Source: UBA10438 sp044238605 (GTDB taxonomy: Bacteria > Bacteroidota > Ignavibacteria > Kapaibacteriales > Kapaibacteriaceae). Taken from it: a DNA stretch of 64,000 nt. Positions 52,908-61,728 of this stretch are shown here, in pieces. Location: NCBI GenBank assembly GCA_044238605.1, contig JBIICY010000001.1, forward strand, positions 124,001 through 188,000. The letters are read 5' to 3'. The translations under genes were made by a program, and so were the position numbers. Each line of letters begins with the position of its first letter. Position 1 is the stretch's first letter. The notes under the pieces are model-generated. The model made no database searches and was not told where the DNA came from. It saw nothing but the letters and a program-made list of their open reading frames with translations.

Positions 52908-53333
52908 TTAACCGTCTACCGTGATACCCATAGAGCGCGCAGTACCAGCAATCATGCTGATAGCGCTGTCCTCTGTGCTGCAGTTCAAATCCTGCATCTT
53001 GATCTTTGCGATCTCTGCAAGCTGAGCACGGTTGACCTTGCCAACCTTGTCGCGATGTGGAGCTGATGAACCCTTATCAAGGCCAGCTGCCTTCAGCAGT
53101 AGGATCGACGCCGGTGGCGACTTGATCTCGAAGGTAAAGCTCTTATCGCTGAAGAACGTTACAAGCACCGGAAGGATCATTCCAGGCTGCTTTGCAGACT
53201 TCGCGTTGAACTGCTTGACGAATTCCATACCAGCAAGACCGCGCTGACCGAATGCCGGACCTACCGGCGGCGCCATCGTTGCTTCTCCAGCCTTGAGCTG
53301 AAGCTTAAAGGTACCCATGACCTTTTTTGCCAT
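52908..53333 (-). CDS. rplK: 50S ribosomal protein L11
   Basis: GTPase-centre protein, 141 residues. The N-terminal 'KLQLKAGEATMAPPVGPAFGQRGLAGMEF' with the proline pair that contacts thiostrepton-type drugs, and the C-terminal rRNA-binding 'GTARSMGITVDG', are present. Confidence 0.97.
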   Translation of the reverse strand: MAKKVMGTFKLQLKAGEATMAPPVGPAFGQRGLAGMEFVKQFNAKSAKQPGMILPVLVTFFSDKSFTFEIKSPPASILLLKAAGLDKGSSAPHRDKVGKVNRAQLAEIAKIKMQDLNCSTEDSAISMIAGTARSMGITVDG

Positions 53334-53393
53334 GACAAATGTCCTTTCGTGGTCTGCGGCAGAGCCCTAGGCCCTACCTCCCACTATGAAATG

Positions 53394-53957
53394 TTAATGG
53401 TTCTCGATTTCAACTTGATGGAAGTCGAGTTCAATCGGCGTCTTGCGGCCGAGAATTCCTACTTCTACCTTCAACTTCTGTTTCTCTACGTTTACTTCCT
53501 TCACCGTTCCATTGAAGTTTGCAAATGGACCCTCAACCACCTTCACCGGATCTCCCTCACGGAACGATGTCTCGGCTGTTGTGATGTCCTTGCGCTCCTC
53601 TACGCGACCAAGGATTCGGTCCACTTCATCTTTTTGCAGCGGCTGCGGCCCCGATGTCGTTCCCGCAAATCCAACAATCGACGGAAGAGATACGATAAAG
53701 TCGCGCAAACGGTTGTCGAGGCTTACCTCGATCAGGATATACCCGGGAAGGAAGTTCTTTACCCTAGTGCGACGCTTCCCGTTGCGTACCTCAAAGACCG
53801 TTTCCGTTGGGATGATGATGCTCACGACACGGTTTTCAAGCCCTAGACGCGCCATCTCAAGCTCGATCGACGCCTTTACCTTGGCCTCATGGCCCGTAAA
53901 GGTGCGAAGAGCGTACCAGCGTGGCTCTACGGCATGTGTAGGAAGTGTCTCTGACAT
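53394..53957 (-). CDS. nusG: Transcription termination/antitermination protein NusG
   Basis: RNA-polymerase-binding elongation factor, 187 residues. The N-terminal NGN domain ('RWYALRTFTGHEAKVKASIE') is followed by 'RKNFLPGYILIEV'-like sequence and a C-terminal KOW domain ('GDPVKVVEGPFANFNGTVKEV'). ATG 53957 starts MSETLP; a TTG further upstream overlaps secE and is not used. Ten nt after secE. Confidence 0.96.
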   Translation of the reverse strand: MSETLPTHAVEPRWYALRTFTGHEAKVKASIELEMARLGLENRVVSIIIPTETVFEVRNGKRRTRVKNFLPGYILIEVSLDNRLRDFIVSLPSIVGFAGTTSGPQPLQKDEVDRILGRVEERKDITTAETSFREGDPVKVVEGPFANFNGTVKEVNVEKQKLKVEVGILGRKTPIELDFHQVEIENH

Positions 53958-53967
53958 TTCTCTGCCC

Positions 53968-54150
53968 TTAGTAAATAAGCTCAAGGAGCGTTACCACCCC
54001 ACGGTCGATCACAAATACAAGTGCCGCAAACACCAAACAGGTGGCCACAACAACCATTGTGCTCTCTCTGAGCTGCTCCTTTGTAGGCCAGGAAACTTTC
54101 TTCATTTCCTTGCTTACGTCGGCAAAAAATCCTCTGATTGACTCAACCAT
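53968..54150 (-). CDS. secE: Preprotein translocase subunit SecE
   Basis: Essential membrane subunit of SecYEG, 60 residues with the single helix of the short-type SecE. The amphipathic 'FFADVSKEMKKVSWPTKEQL' is the conserved signature, followed by one transmembrane helix (about residues 32-58). An open frame extending to 54357 runs through two tRNA genes and is not real; the start is ATG 54150. Confidence 0.95.
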   Translation of the reverse strand: MVESIRGFFADVSKEMKKVSWPTKEQLRESTMVVVATCLVFAALVFVIDRGVVTLLELIY

Positions 54151-54190
54151 CGTGCATCTCCGATGCGAATAGTTTCTGTTGTATCGTCTG

Positions 54191-54263
54191 CACGGGCGGC
54201 AGGATTCGAACCCGCGGCCTGCGGTTTTGGAGACCGCTGCTCTACCAGCTGAGCTACACCCGT
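54191..54263 (-). tRNA. tRNA-Trp (anticodon CCA)
   Basis: 73 nt; acceptor ACGGGTG/CGCCCGT, anticodon stem GCGGT/ACCGC with loop CTCCAAA, T arm GCGGG-TTCGAAT-CCTGC, discriminator G. CCA tail not encoded. It precedes secE by 40 nt. Confidence 0.96.
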
Positions 54264-54278
54264 ATATTTTTTCCGTCG

Positions 54279-54351
54279 AGCTGATGACCGGGATTGAACC
54301 GGTGACCTCCACCTTACCAAGGTGGTGCTCTACCAACTGAGCTACATCAGC
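54279..54351 (-). tRNA. tRNA-Thr (anticodon GGT)
   Basis: 73 nt; acceptor GCTGATG/CATCAGC, anticodon stem CCACC/GGTGG with loop TTGGTAA, T arm ACCGG-TTCAATC-CCGGT, discriminator T. Only 15 nt separate it from tRNA-Trp. Confidence 0.96.
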
Positions 54352-54432
54352 GGCCATCTGCCGTTGTAGACACCAAAGCCCTTCGGTGTACGAAGCATAG
54401 CTTCGTCACGTCAGGGTCTGACATTTACAGTG

Positions 54433-54505
54433 AGCGGGAGACGAGACTCGAACTCGCGACCAACAGCTTGGAAGGCTGTGACTCTACCAACTGAGTTACT
54501 CCCGC
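54433..54505 (-). tRNA. tRNA-Gly (anticodon TCC)
   Basis: 73 nt; acceptor GCGGGAG/CTCCCGC, anticodon stem ACAGC/GCTGT with loop CTTCCAA, T arm GCGAG-TTCGAGT-CTCGT, discriminator T. The D stem is ACTC/GAGT. Confidence 0.96.
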
Positions 54506-54546
54506 ATATGTTGTCTGCGCATTCGATGAAAACATCGCCTGCATTG

Positions 54547-54629
<83 letters not shown>

Positions 54630-54643
54630 GGCTTTAGAGCCCG

Positions 54644-54675
54644 CAAAGATAGGGGTCGGGTACGACCTGTGCAAA
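54644..54675 (-). promoter_or_regulatory. Promoter of the tRNA-Tyr to rpoC operon
   Basis: On the minus strand TTTG (54675-54672), a 20-nt spacer and TATCTTTG (54651-54644) match the Bacteroidota consensus almost perfectly. The tRNA-Tyr 5' end is 15 nt after the -7 box. It overlaps the 3' end of the neighbouring carA gene by a few nt only at its upstream side. Confidence 0.85.
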
Positions 54676-54677
54676 TG

Positions 54678-55802
54678 CTACATCAATGCAACGAATTCAT
54701 CGAAGAGATAATCAGAGTCGTGCGGGCCCGGACTGGCCTCCGGATGGTACTGCACAGCAAAGGCTGGAACGTCCTTCAGGGCTATTCCAGCACAGGTTTG
54801 ATCGTTCAGATTTATGTGCGTCATTTCGGCATTTACCGGCAGTGTGCCCGGATCTACAGCAAATCCATGGTTCTGCGAGGTGATCTCAATAGCCCCAGTT
54901 CGCAGATTTTTTACCGGATGGTTGGCACCACGATGTCCGAATTTCATCTTGTACGTAGAAGCACCTACGGCAAGGGATAAGATCTGGTGTCCGAGGCAGA
55001 TACCAAAGATCGGCTTCTTGCCCAGAAGGTCTTTCACGGTTGCAATGGCAGTGGTAACTGCTGCTGGGTCGCCCGGACCATTGCTGAGGAAGACACCGTC
55101 CGGATTCATTGCAAGAATCTCGGCGGCAGAGGTGGTTGCAGGCACCACTGTTACGTCGCAGCCGTGATGGTACAGCCGGCGCAGGATGTTCTTTTTTACC
55201 CCAAAGTCTACGGCAACCACGTTCTTTCTTGACGTCGCACTGCCAGCTTCGGGCCTGTAATCCCACTCTGCGTCCGTAGAGCCCTGCCAACGATACGGGG
55301 CTTGTGTGGTTACCAATGGGGTAAGATCAAGGCCGTTCATAGAGGGCAGTGCTTTGGCACGCTCAACAAGCTCACGGGCATCAAGGTCGTCTCCGTGCGC
55401 AATGATCGAGCGCATAGCCCCTTCTGAGCGCAGCACCCGCACGATCATGCGTGTGTCTACTCCCTGAATTCCTGCCACGCCAGACTCTTCCAGATAGGAC
55501 TGCAAGGACCTGTTTGAACGATAGTTAGAGACAACCGGAGAGAGCTCATGCACAACAAGGCCTGCGGCCTGGATCCTGTCGGACTCCACGTCTTCGGGAT
55601 TAACGCCGTAGTTGCCAATGTGCGGATAGGTGAACGTAACGATCTGACCAGTGTAGGAGGGGTCTGTTAGCACCTCCTGATACCCCATCATGGCGGTATT
55701 GAACACCAATTCACCTGCAGACTCCGCGCCAATGGCTCCAATGGCCTCCCCCTCAATGGTAAGCCCGTTTTCAAGGGCAAGAATAGCCTTCTTGGTTGCC
55801 AT
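54678..55802 (-). CDS. carA: Carbamoyl-phosphate synthase small subunit
   Basis: Glutamine amidotransferase subunit that delivers ammonia to CarB for pyrimidine and arginine synthesis, 374 residues. The N-terminal small-subunit domain ('GYQEVLTDPSYTGQIVTFTYPHIGNYG') is followed by a class I glutaminase with nucleophile Cys in GICLGHQ and the His/Glu of 'QYHPEASPGP'. The N-terminus is the normal one (MATKKAILALENG). carB is not in this window. The gene stands just upstream, on the same strand, of the promoter of the tRNA/rpo operon. Confidence 0.97.
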   Translation of the reverse strand: MATKKAILALENGLTIEGEAIGAIGAESAGELVFNTAMMGYQEVLTDPSYTGQIVTFTYPHIGNYGVNPEDVESDRIQAAGLVVHELSPVVSNYRSNRSLQSYLEESGVAGIQGVDTRMIVRVLRSEGAMRSIIAHGDDLDARELVERAKALPSMNGLDLTPLVTTQAPYRWQGSTDAEWDYRPEAGSATSRKNVVAVDFGVKKNILRRLYHHGCDVTVVPATTSAAEILAMNPDGVFLSNGPGDPAAVTTAIATVKDLLGKKPIFGICLGHQILSLAVGASTYKMKFGHRGANHPVKNLRTGAIEITSQNHGFAVDPGTLPVNAEMTHINLNDQTCAGIALKDVPAFAVQYHPEASPGPHDSDYLFDEFVALM

Positions 55803-55851
55803 GGACAGTTCCGTGTAATCAGTGCGAAAAGTGCGTGCGAAAATACTTGAT

Positions 55852-56454
55852 GTGCACTATTTTCACCACAGGAGAATTGCCTTCAGTAAGAGACATCATC
55901 AAAGAGCCCCAATTCAGCAGGGTCCGCAAGAGACCTCTTCTAGCTCGTCGCTCAACGCGAAAGTTCTCATCCTCAATCAGTCCTACGAGCCGATCAGTGT
56001 CTGCAGCACCAAGAAAGCGCTGATGCTCTTGTTTCTTACGAAAGCCGAAATTGTTGAGCAGCGCACCTCACAGGTGATCCGGACAGTGCGAAGCAGCTAT
56101 CCTTTCCCCTCGGTCATTCGACTGTGCGCCTACCTTCGTGTTCCGTTCCGCAAGATCGAGTTGTCGAGAAAGAACATTTTTCGACGCGACGGTATGAGAT
56201 GTCAGTACTGTGGTACGCAACACCCGCCCCTTACAGTAGACCACGTCATCCCTCGATCAAGGGGCGGCAACGATACGTGGGAGAACCTCACCACGGCCTG
56301 CATTCGGTGCAACAACAGAAAGGGAAATCGCACGCCCGACGAAGCAGACATGCGACTACTTGCACTGCCAAAGAAGCCACATCATGTGTTGTTTTTGAAA
56401 CACAACCTTGGCAAGGTGGACGACACCTGGCGTCCGTACCTGTTCATGGACTAA
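55852..56454 (+). CDS. HNH endonuclease-domain protein
   Basis: Small protein of the HNH family that is widespread in Bacteroidota and other phyla. From 'NAKVLILNQSYEPISVCSTKKAL' onwards it matches the conserved family N-terminus; the HNH motif with its zinc knuckle follows: 'CQYCGTQHPPLTVDHVIPRSRGGNDTWENL' and 'CIRCNNRKG'. The function of this housekeeping-like group is unclear. The start is uncertain: there is no ATG before the conserved part. GTG 55852 is given; GTG 55822 is another choice, and an AUU eight codons later follows a good AGGAG. Confidence 0.85.
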   Translation: MHYFHHRRIAFSKRHHQRAPIQQGPQETSSSSSLNAKVLILNQSYEPISVCSTKKALMLLFLTKAEIVEQRTSQVIRTVRSSYPFPSVIRLCAYLRVPFRKIELSRKNIFRRDGMRCQYCGTQHPPLTVDHVIPRSRGGNDTWENLTTACIRCNNRKGNRTPDEADMRLLALPKKPHHVLFLKHNLGKVDDTWRPYLFMD

Positions 56455-57152
56455 CGGTTGGCCCGAAATGCCCGCTTGATGGCATTATCGATAAACGACT
56501 CATTCTTCGGATCATCTGGATCCAAGATGCTAGCACCGTCTTTGAAGGCTGTTGCGACATCGAACTTGAGCGTTGAAGATGTTACTGCACCTTCTCCAAT
56601 CACGAGGGCAGGTGAATATTCAAGCTTGACGTTCTCCGTCACATCACTGCGGTAAACAAATGGGGCGGCACCCGACTTACGAATCACATAGCCTTCAATG
56701 ATCACTGAATAGCGGTCTCCAGTTACAAAGTCCTTAAATGCTGCGTCATTCTCAAATGCTGCTGTTTCACTGCTGCTAAAGCGATGAATCTCAAACTTCA
56801 GTCTGTCATACGCACCCGGTGTAACATTCACACTCGAGATCACGCGCGTACCAAGACTGTCTGCTTCATAGATAAACGGACCTGTCTTCACGTTACGGTC
56901 GTCTGTGCCTGATGAATCTGCATCGTTATGCAGGATGATGCGTGAAACCAGCACACGCACCCTGCGGACACTAAGCCCAACTACTGTTTCGCCCTTCTCT
57001 ACCTTGTCCGACGGCTTGTTTGCTTGAACGAGAATTGGGCTGATCAATCCAGATTCAAGAACGAAGTTTGGTTCCGGGATGACGATGTCATCGGAACAAC
57101 CCAGAACAGAGAGCGCAACCAGTGTTACGGCTGCCGATAGGAAGATTCTCAT
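56451..57152 (-). CDS. Hypothetical lipoprotein
   Basis: A 233-residue lipoprotein (lipobox VLGC, Cys19). The rest is beta-rich: 'VVGLSVRRVRVLVSRIILH', 'VNVTPGAYDRLKFEIHRF' and 'VYRSDVTENVKLEY'. The pattern of a domain that speaks of 'v..g.Yd.l.f.i' resembles DUF4382-like envelope proteins, but I cannot assign the family. It overlaps the end of the convergent HNH gene by 4 bp. Its -7 box is at 57175-57182. Confidence 0.75.
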   Translation of the reverse strand: MRIFLSAAVTLVALSVLGCSDDIVIPEPNFVLESGLISPILVQANKPSDKVEKGETVVGLSVRRVRVLVSRIILHNDADSSGTDDRNVKTGPFIYEADSLGTRVISSVNVTPGAYDRLKFEIHRFSSSETAAFENDAAFKDFVTGDRYSVIIEGYVIRKSGAAPFVYRSDVTENVKLEYSPALVIGEGAVTSSTLKFDVATAFKDGASILDPDDPKNESFIDNAIKRAFRANR

Positions 57153-57174
57153 AGTGATGCTTGGTCAAGTGATC

Positions 57175-57182
57175 CAAAAGTA
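57175..57182 (-). promoter_or_regulatory. Promoter -7 box of the lipoprotein gene
   Basis: The minus strand reads TACTTTTG (TAnnTTTG), 22 nt before ATG 57152. Confidence 0.5.
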
Positions 57183-57198
57183 TCGGGACGATGGTACA

Positions 57199-60126
57199 TC
57201 ACTTTTCGTGGACAACGAACGGAAGAGATACCGCTAATCCATCTTCAAGCGTAACGACCGCGAAGTAAACGCCCGGCACAAGCGCCGAGACGTCAAGAAC
57301 CGAGTCACGTGTCTGCGAAATCTGGGCTTTCTCACCCTGAACATCTACGATATGCGAAATGATGGCGCCGTCTGGCATGCGCATACGAAGCACACCATCG
57401 TACACAGGTTGAGAGAGTACCGCGATTCCATGCTGTGACGTATCCTCGGCAACATTTGTCGTAACGCCAAAGACAAGCTTGTACCATGGTGTGTTATATG
57501 TTTTCGTGTCGATCAATGTCGTGAACTTATTACCAGCGCGACGCGTCACACCGATAGGTGGCAGACCGGCAATGGGCTGTCCACTTTGCGACAGTGGGAT
57601 AATGGTTAGCGAGTCGTATTGTGGCGAGGCAATCGTAACACGCATACCGACTCCCTCCATGTGAATGTTGCCCTTGCCCCATTGCACGAAATCGCTGTTG
57701 TCTGCGTTGAACACTGCGCCCTCATTGGCCGCACGAGTACTTATCGTGAGCAAGGCTTGATCGGAAGTTGCAAGTGGTTTATCGGTAAGCGAATGCATTG
57801 CAACGAGTGCGTGCTTGCCAGTTGTTGTCTGTTCAGCTGTCAAACGACCAGCTGTTACGATCTGACCCTCGAGCCTACCCATGACCGCTTCGTGTGTAGG
57901 CGTTGCAATGCGCATCTGACCCTTCGTTGCATCCCAGAAGATCTGCTCATTCTCAGCGTCAAGAGCCGCAAGATCAACATCGCCCGCCAATGCGGAGATG
58001 TCGAGATGTGGCATGAATGATTCCTCTGTTGTTGGATTCAAATCCACGGCAACACGACGAAATGCTGGCATCCGAGAGTCAGGACTCATGCCAAGGCTGT
58101 AGTTGTTCAAAACGTGCAACGACGGAACCTCGACAGACTCTCGGGTGTGCTTGATCACAATCTGCTTTGCCGAAGGCTCTACCGCACCATTCCGAATAAG
58201 AGTAGATGTCCATGGGAACATCGACAGCATATTCGGCTTATTCAAAAGCACCCAGTAGTTGTTCGAATCGATGCGATTGCCCCCTGCACGCATATTCTCT
58301 GAGTACATGCTGAAGAAAATTCCGTCCCAGTCTTGCATGCCACTATATGCTGGCAGCACCGACATCATTTCGCTCTGGAAGGGGCGTGGGAATTGATAGC
58401 TAAGATGCGAGATTACAAAGGCCTTACCCTCTGGACGCACCTGCGCATGCGACGTTAGCGTTCCACCGTAGAGCTCGTCAAGCATCGAGCCTGAGCTCGT
58501 CCTCCACTCGGCGCTTGCGAAGATTTCATAATCTTTCGCTGCCGCCATATCGAAGTAAGTCAGGAAACGATACGACGGACACATCAGAACTTGAGACTGA
58601 ACAGTGTCTCGCACAAGCCTGCGAATGCCAGCAAACATCGAGGTCAATTGCTCATGCAGAAAAGCTGCGTTGGCCTTTGCGCGCTCAGGAGTGATCGACG
58701 CATCCAACATTTGCGATAGTTTAACATTACGCTTGCTGATGCTCTCGCCAGACTTTAGTCCAGGCACGGCAGCCTCGCGGAACTGCACATCGTCGATAAA
58801 AACATCACCTGAATCCGCACCCATAAGGAAGCCGACGTATGCCGTAGTGGTATCCGTGGCCGTAGACATAAACGTGAAGTCATACTTCTGCCAAGCCGAC
58901 GTTAGCTGAACTTCCGTCTGCAATCCGTATGAATTATACGGCGACGTTCCATTGTAAACGTAGAGTGCCATCGACCGTTTTGCCCGCTGCGCAGTGGTCT
59001 TGGCCCAGAAGGAGAATTGGTATGTCTGTAGACGTCGCATGATCGGAATCTTCTGATTGAGATTCAACCCATATGCCGATCGTGACTTGTCTAGGCTATT
59101 AATGCGAATCCGTGCGCAGGATGCACCCTCGTGCTTTTCGGCGTCGCTAAACTGCATCAGTGCCTGTGCTCCGTCGTTCGAATTGACAAAGAACTGCCAT
59201 ACGGTGCTAAAGGGGTCCTCGAAATCGCCGTTCACAAGGACATTGTTTGGACTTGTTGCCTTCGTGCTCCATGCAGATTGCAGTGCTTGGTCCGTACCAT
59301 ACTTCTTCTGCAACCAGCTCTGCCATAATGAATCGATGAGCTTGACATGCTGAGAGCCAGTATTGGCTTGGCCATATTGATTCGGGCGCACGACATCCTG
59401 CGTATACAGCCAGTGGGCCGTTAACGAAGCATCCTCAGCAGCCACGATAAATGCAACAGCGGGATCGTCCTTGTATGCTAGTCCCGTAAATGTGTTTACA
59501 TGTTCAAGAAGCGCGCGAATAATATTGCGCTGAATCTGCTGAATCACTGGATTGAAAATCGACGGAACACGCGCACCCCAGCTTGCTGAGTCGGGCTGGA
59601 TAACACCATCATCTGGCTTTGGCGTCCATGTAGATTGGAAGCTGAATACATAGTAGATGCCGTTCTCACGTAGTTGATGTGTTAACCAGTCCAGCCGCAT
59701 CATCTGTCCGGCACTCAAACCACCGCCCAGGGTTTTTGTCTCGTTTGCGTCAAATATTCCCAGTGCCGCCCAAGCACTTATGTCAAGCGTATTGAATCTG
59801 ACGCAGTTGATCCCCATCGAACCCATCCTGCGGGCAAGCTGCACTGCACTGGCACTATCTGGGAATGCCGAGAGCCACTGAAGTGTAGTCCCTACGATCC
59901 GAAATCGTGATCCATCGGCAAATGCAAGGTGTCCGTCTTTGAGCAGCACTCGCCCCTTGCTTCCAGCCTTTTCTGCATTTGCATTACGGGTAAGCAAGGG
60001 ATCTATGTTCGTGGAATCAGCATACCAGAATGGATATGGATTCGCAAGGGGCTGGGCAACCACCAAGCTGAATGAACAGCAGGCAACAACGAACAATGCT
60101 AACGAAAGAATGCGGCGTGAGATCAT
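57199..60126 (-). CDS. Secreted glycoside-hydrolase-like protein with CBM4/9-type domain and C-terminal sorting-like domain
   Basis: A 975-residue secreted protein. After the signal peptide (MISRRILSLALFVVACCSFSLVVA) comes a TIM-barrel-like region (about residues 30-290: 'GTTLQWLSAFPDS', 'MGINCVRFNTLDISAW', 'YKDDPAVAFIVAAEDASL'), interrupted by a jelly-roll resembling CBM4/9 ('NVLVNGDFEDPFSTVWQF...GDVFIDDVQF', about 300-455), then a second helical/barrel part. In related glycosidases the acid/base Glu lies in 'NE'; here the same place reads AAEDAS, so catalysis is uncertain. The last ~75 residues are a T9SS-like sorting domain ending 'VVHEK'. Last gene of a three-gene operon, 10 nt after the DUF1501 gene. 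Confidence 0.8.
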   Translation of the reverse strand: MISRRILSLALFVVACCSFSLVVAQPLANPYPFWYADSTNIDPLLTRNANAEKAGSKGRVLLKDGHLAFADGSRFRIVGTTLQWLSAFPDSASAVQLARRMGSMGINCVRFNTLDISAWAALGIFDANETKTLGGGLSAGQMMRLDWLTHQLRENGIYYVFSFQSTWTPKPDDGVIQPDSASWGARVPSIFNPVIQQIQRNIIRALLEHVNTFTGLAYKDDPAVAFIVAAEDASLTAHWLYTQDVVRPNQYGQANTGSQHVKLIDSLWQSWLQKKYGTDQALQSAWSTKATSPNNVLVNGDFEDPFSTVWQFFVNSNDGAQALMQFSDAEKHEGASCARIRINSLDKSRSAYGLNLNQKIPIMRRLQTYQFSFWAKTTAQRAKRSMALYVYNGTSPYNSYGLQTEVQLTSAWQKYDFTFMSTATDTTTAYVGFLMGADSGDVFIDDVQFREAAVPGLKSGESISKRNVKLSQMLDASITPERAKANAAFLHEQLTSMFAGIRRLVRDTVQSQVLMCPSYRFLTYFDMAAAKDYEIFASAEWRTSSGSMLDELYGGTLTSHAQVRPEGKAFVISHLSYQFPRPFQSEMMSVLPAYSGMQDWDGIFFSMYSENMRAGGNRIDSNNYWVLLNKPNMLSMFPWTSTLIRNGAVEPSAKQIVIKHTRESVEVPSLHVLNNYSLGMSPDSRMPAFRRVAVDLNPTTEESFMPHLDISALAGDVDLAALDAENEQIFWDATKGQMRIATPTHEAVMGRLEGQIVTAGRLTAEQTTTGKHALVAMHSLTDKPLATSDQALLTISTRAANEGAVFNADNSDFVQWGKGNIHMEGVGMRVTIASPQYDSLTIIPLSQSGQPIAGLPPIGVTRRAGNKFTTLIDTKTYNTPWYKLVFGVTTNVAEDTSQHGIAVLSQPVYDGVLRMRMPDGAIISHIVDVQGEKAQISQTRDSVLDVSALVPGVYFAVVTLEDGLAVSLPFVVHEK

Positions 60127-60136
60127 AAGTGGCGAC

Positions 60137-61717
60137 TTATCGAGAGATATTAACAAATGTGTGGGTTACCGACCTACCGTCTTCGAGTGTTATGGTGTAT
60201 AGGCCCTCAGATAGATGAGAGACATCGAAGCTACCAACTCCAGTCCAGCCATCAACGGCAGTTGTTGCACAAAGGCCGCCACGCATATCACGCAGGGTGA
60301 GTGTTGGCGCATTGCCTTCTGTGACATTGGCGCGAACAGCCACTACATCAGAGGCTGGATTGGGCGACACGGTGAGGAATCGTTGTCTTTGGGCATGCCG
60401 CTCACCGACCGACGTTGGCATCTGCGTGAAAAGCGATGGTGCAGTCGCACTGAAATCCTTGTAGAGTAGCTGCTGGGCACTGGTATTTGCAACACCGAAC
60501 CACTGCAGGAGCACGCTCGCATAAACATCGCGATAGTCATACTGCATCTTTAGATCACCGATGGCATCGAGGTCTAGTAGGTTTGGATTGGAACCATACA
60601 CACCTCCCTTAACCTGCGAACCAAAGACGAAAAGCGGCGCTGCTGTTCCGTGGTCGGTACCGGTGCTACCATTTTCTGCAACACGGCGCCCGAATTCGGA
60701 AAACGTCATACCAGAGACACGATCCTGCAGACCTTTGGCTTTGAGTTCGCCCATAAACGCAGTGACCGCTTCGCTGAGCTCCGTCAAAAGGTTTGCATGA
60801 ACTCCTAGAGTTGGGTCGGTAGTAAGCGTTTGATTTGCATGTGTATCAAAACTTGCGGCAGCCCACGACACGAGATAGACACGGGTCTTGAGTCCACCTG
60901 CAATGAGTTGCGAAACAACCTTGAGCTTACCTGCAAGATCTGTCGATGGGAAGTCAGCAACCGTAGCGCCTGCCTTGTCATTGGCCTGCTTTACAACTTG
61001 AGCATAAACGTCTGCACTCTTTGCGATGTTGCGCATAAATGCAATCTCACGTCCTGAGGCAGTATCTGTCTGGTCGCTACTTGGAACATCGCCCGCACCA
61101 CCGCCACCATTAACTAGACGATAGAACTCCTCAGGGTCTCGGAAACTGATTCCCATTGTACCAGCAGAACCGAGCAGACCTAATGATGTTTGTGTACCAA
61201 TCTGAATAGCTAGGGGGTGTGCTGGAAGCTCCGTTGGATATCCGGGAGCAAGTGTTTGGAGGTATCTGCCAACCCATCCGGTTGAACCTAGCACGTCGGC
61301 ATCAGTGGCTGTTAGCCAAATGTCAGTCCCTCGGAAGTGTGACCTGTCTGGATTAGGGTATGACACTCCCTGCACGACTGCCAGCTGACCCTGATCGTAG
61401 ATGCTGCGGAATCCCTTCATAGAAGGATGCCAGCCAAGCTCATCGTTGATGCGCAGGGTTTTGCTCTTCGGTATGGCGATCGTGGGTCTACCCTCGTAGT
61501 ACTGCGGATTATTGATAGGCACAACTGTGTTGAGTCCGTCATTACCACCAAAAAGCTGGATCAATACAAGTATCCTGTCCTGCTCCTCCAACATGGCGTG
61601 CAATCGTGGGTCGCCCCCTGCCAATGCCTGAACGGTAAAGGAATCGATAAGTGTTGGCAATGTTGATACAGCAGCGCCAGCGATACCAGCTTTACGAAGA
61701 AATGATCGTCTTTTCAT
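60137..61717 (-). CDS. DUF1501 protein with Tat signal and T9SS sorting domain
   Basis: A 526-residue exported protein: twin-arginine signal (MKRRSFLRKAGIAG), the DUF1501 domain (about residues 45-430, with 'VLIQLFGGNDGLNTVVP', 'SHFRGTDIWLTA' and 'FSEFGRRVAENGSTGTDHGTA') and a T9SS sorting domain (about 450-526, opening LTVSPNPASD). DUF1501 belongs to the alkaline phosphatase/sulfatase-like superfamily and nearly always lies beside DUF1800. Its activity is not established. Eleven nt after the DUF1800 gene. Confidence 0.92.
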   Translation of the reverse strand: MKRRSFLRKAGIAGAAVSTLPTLIDSFTVQALAGGDPRLHAMLEEQDRILVLIQLFGGNDGLNTVVPINNPQYYEGRPTIAIPKSKTLRINDELGWHPSMKGFRSIYDQGQLAVVQGVSYPNPDRSHFRGTDIWLTATDADVLGSTGWVGRYLQTLAPGYPTELPAHPLAIQIGTQTSLGLLGSAGTMGISFRDPEEFYRLVNGGGGAGDVPSSDQTDTASGREIAFMRNIAKSADVYAQVVKQANDKAGATVADFPSTDLAGKLKVVSQLIAGGLKTRVYLVSWAAASFDTHANQTLTTDPTLGVHANLLTELSEAVTAFMGELKAKGLQDRVSGMTFSEFGRRVAENGSTGTDHGTAAPLFVFGSQVKGGVYGSNPNLLDLDAIGDLKMQYDYRDVYASVLLQWFGVANTSAQQLLYKDFSATAPSLFTQMPTSVGERHAQRQRFLTVSPNPASDVVAVRANVTEGNAPTLTLRDMRGGLCATTAVDGWTGVGSFDVSHLSEGLYTITLEDGRSVTHTFVNISR

Positions 61718-61728
61718 GTCTGTGCTCC

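Noticed and set aside
53968..54357. 129-codon version of SecE
   Set aside because: The extension reads through tRNA-Trp and tRNA-Thr; SecE is normally about 60 residues and starts at 54150.
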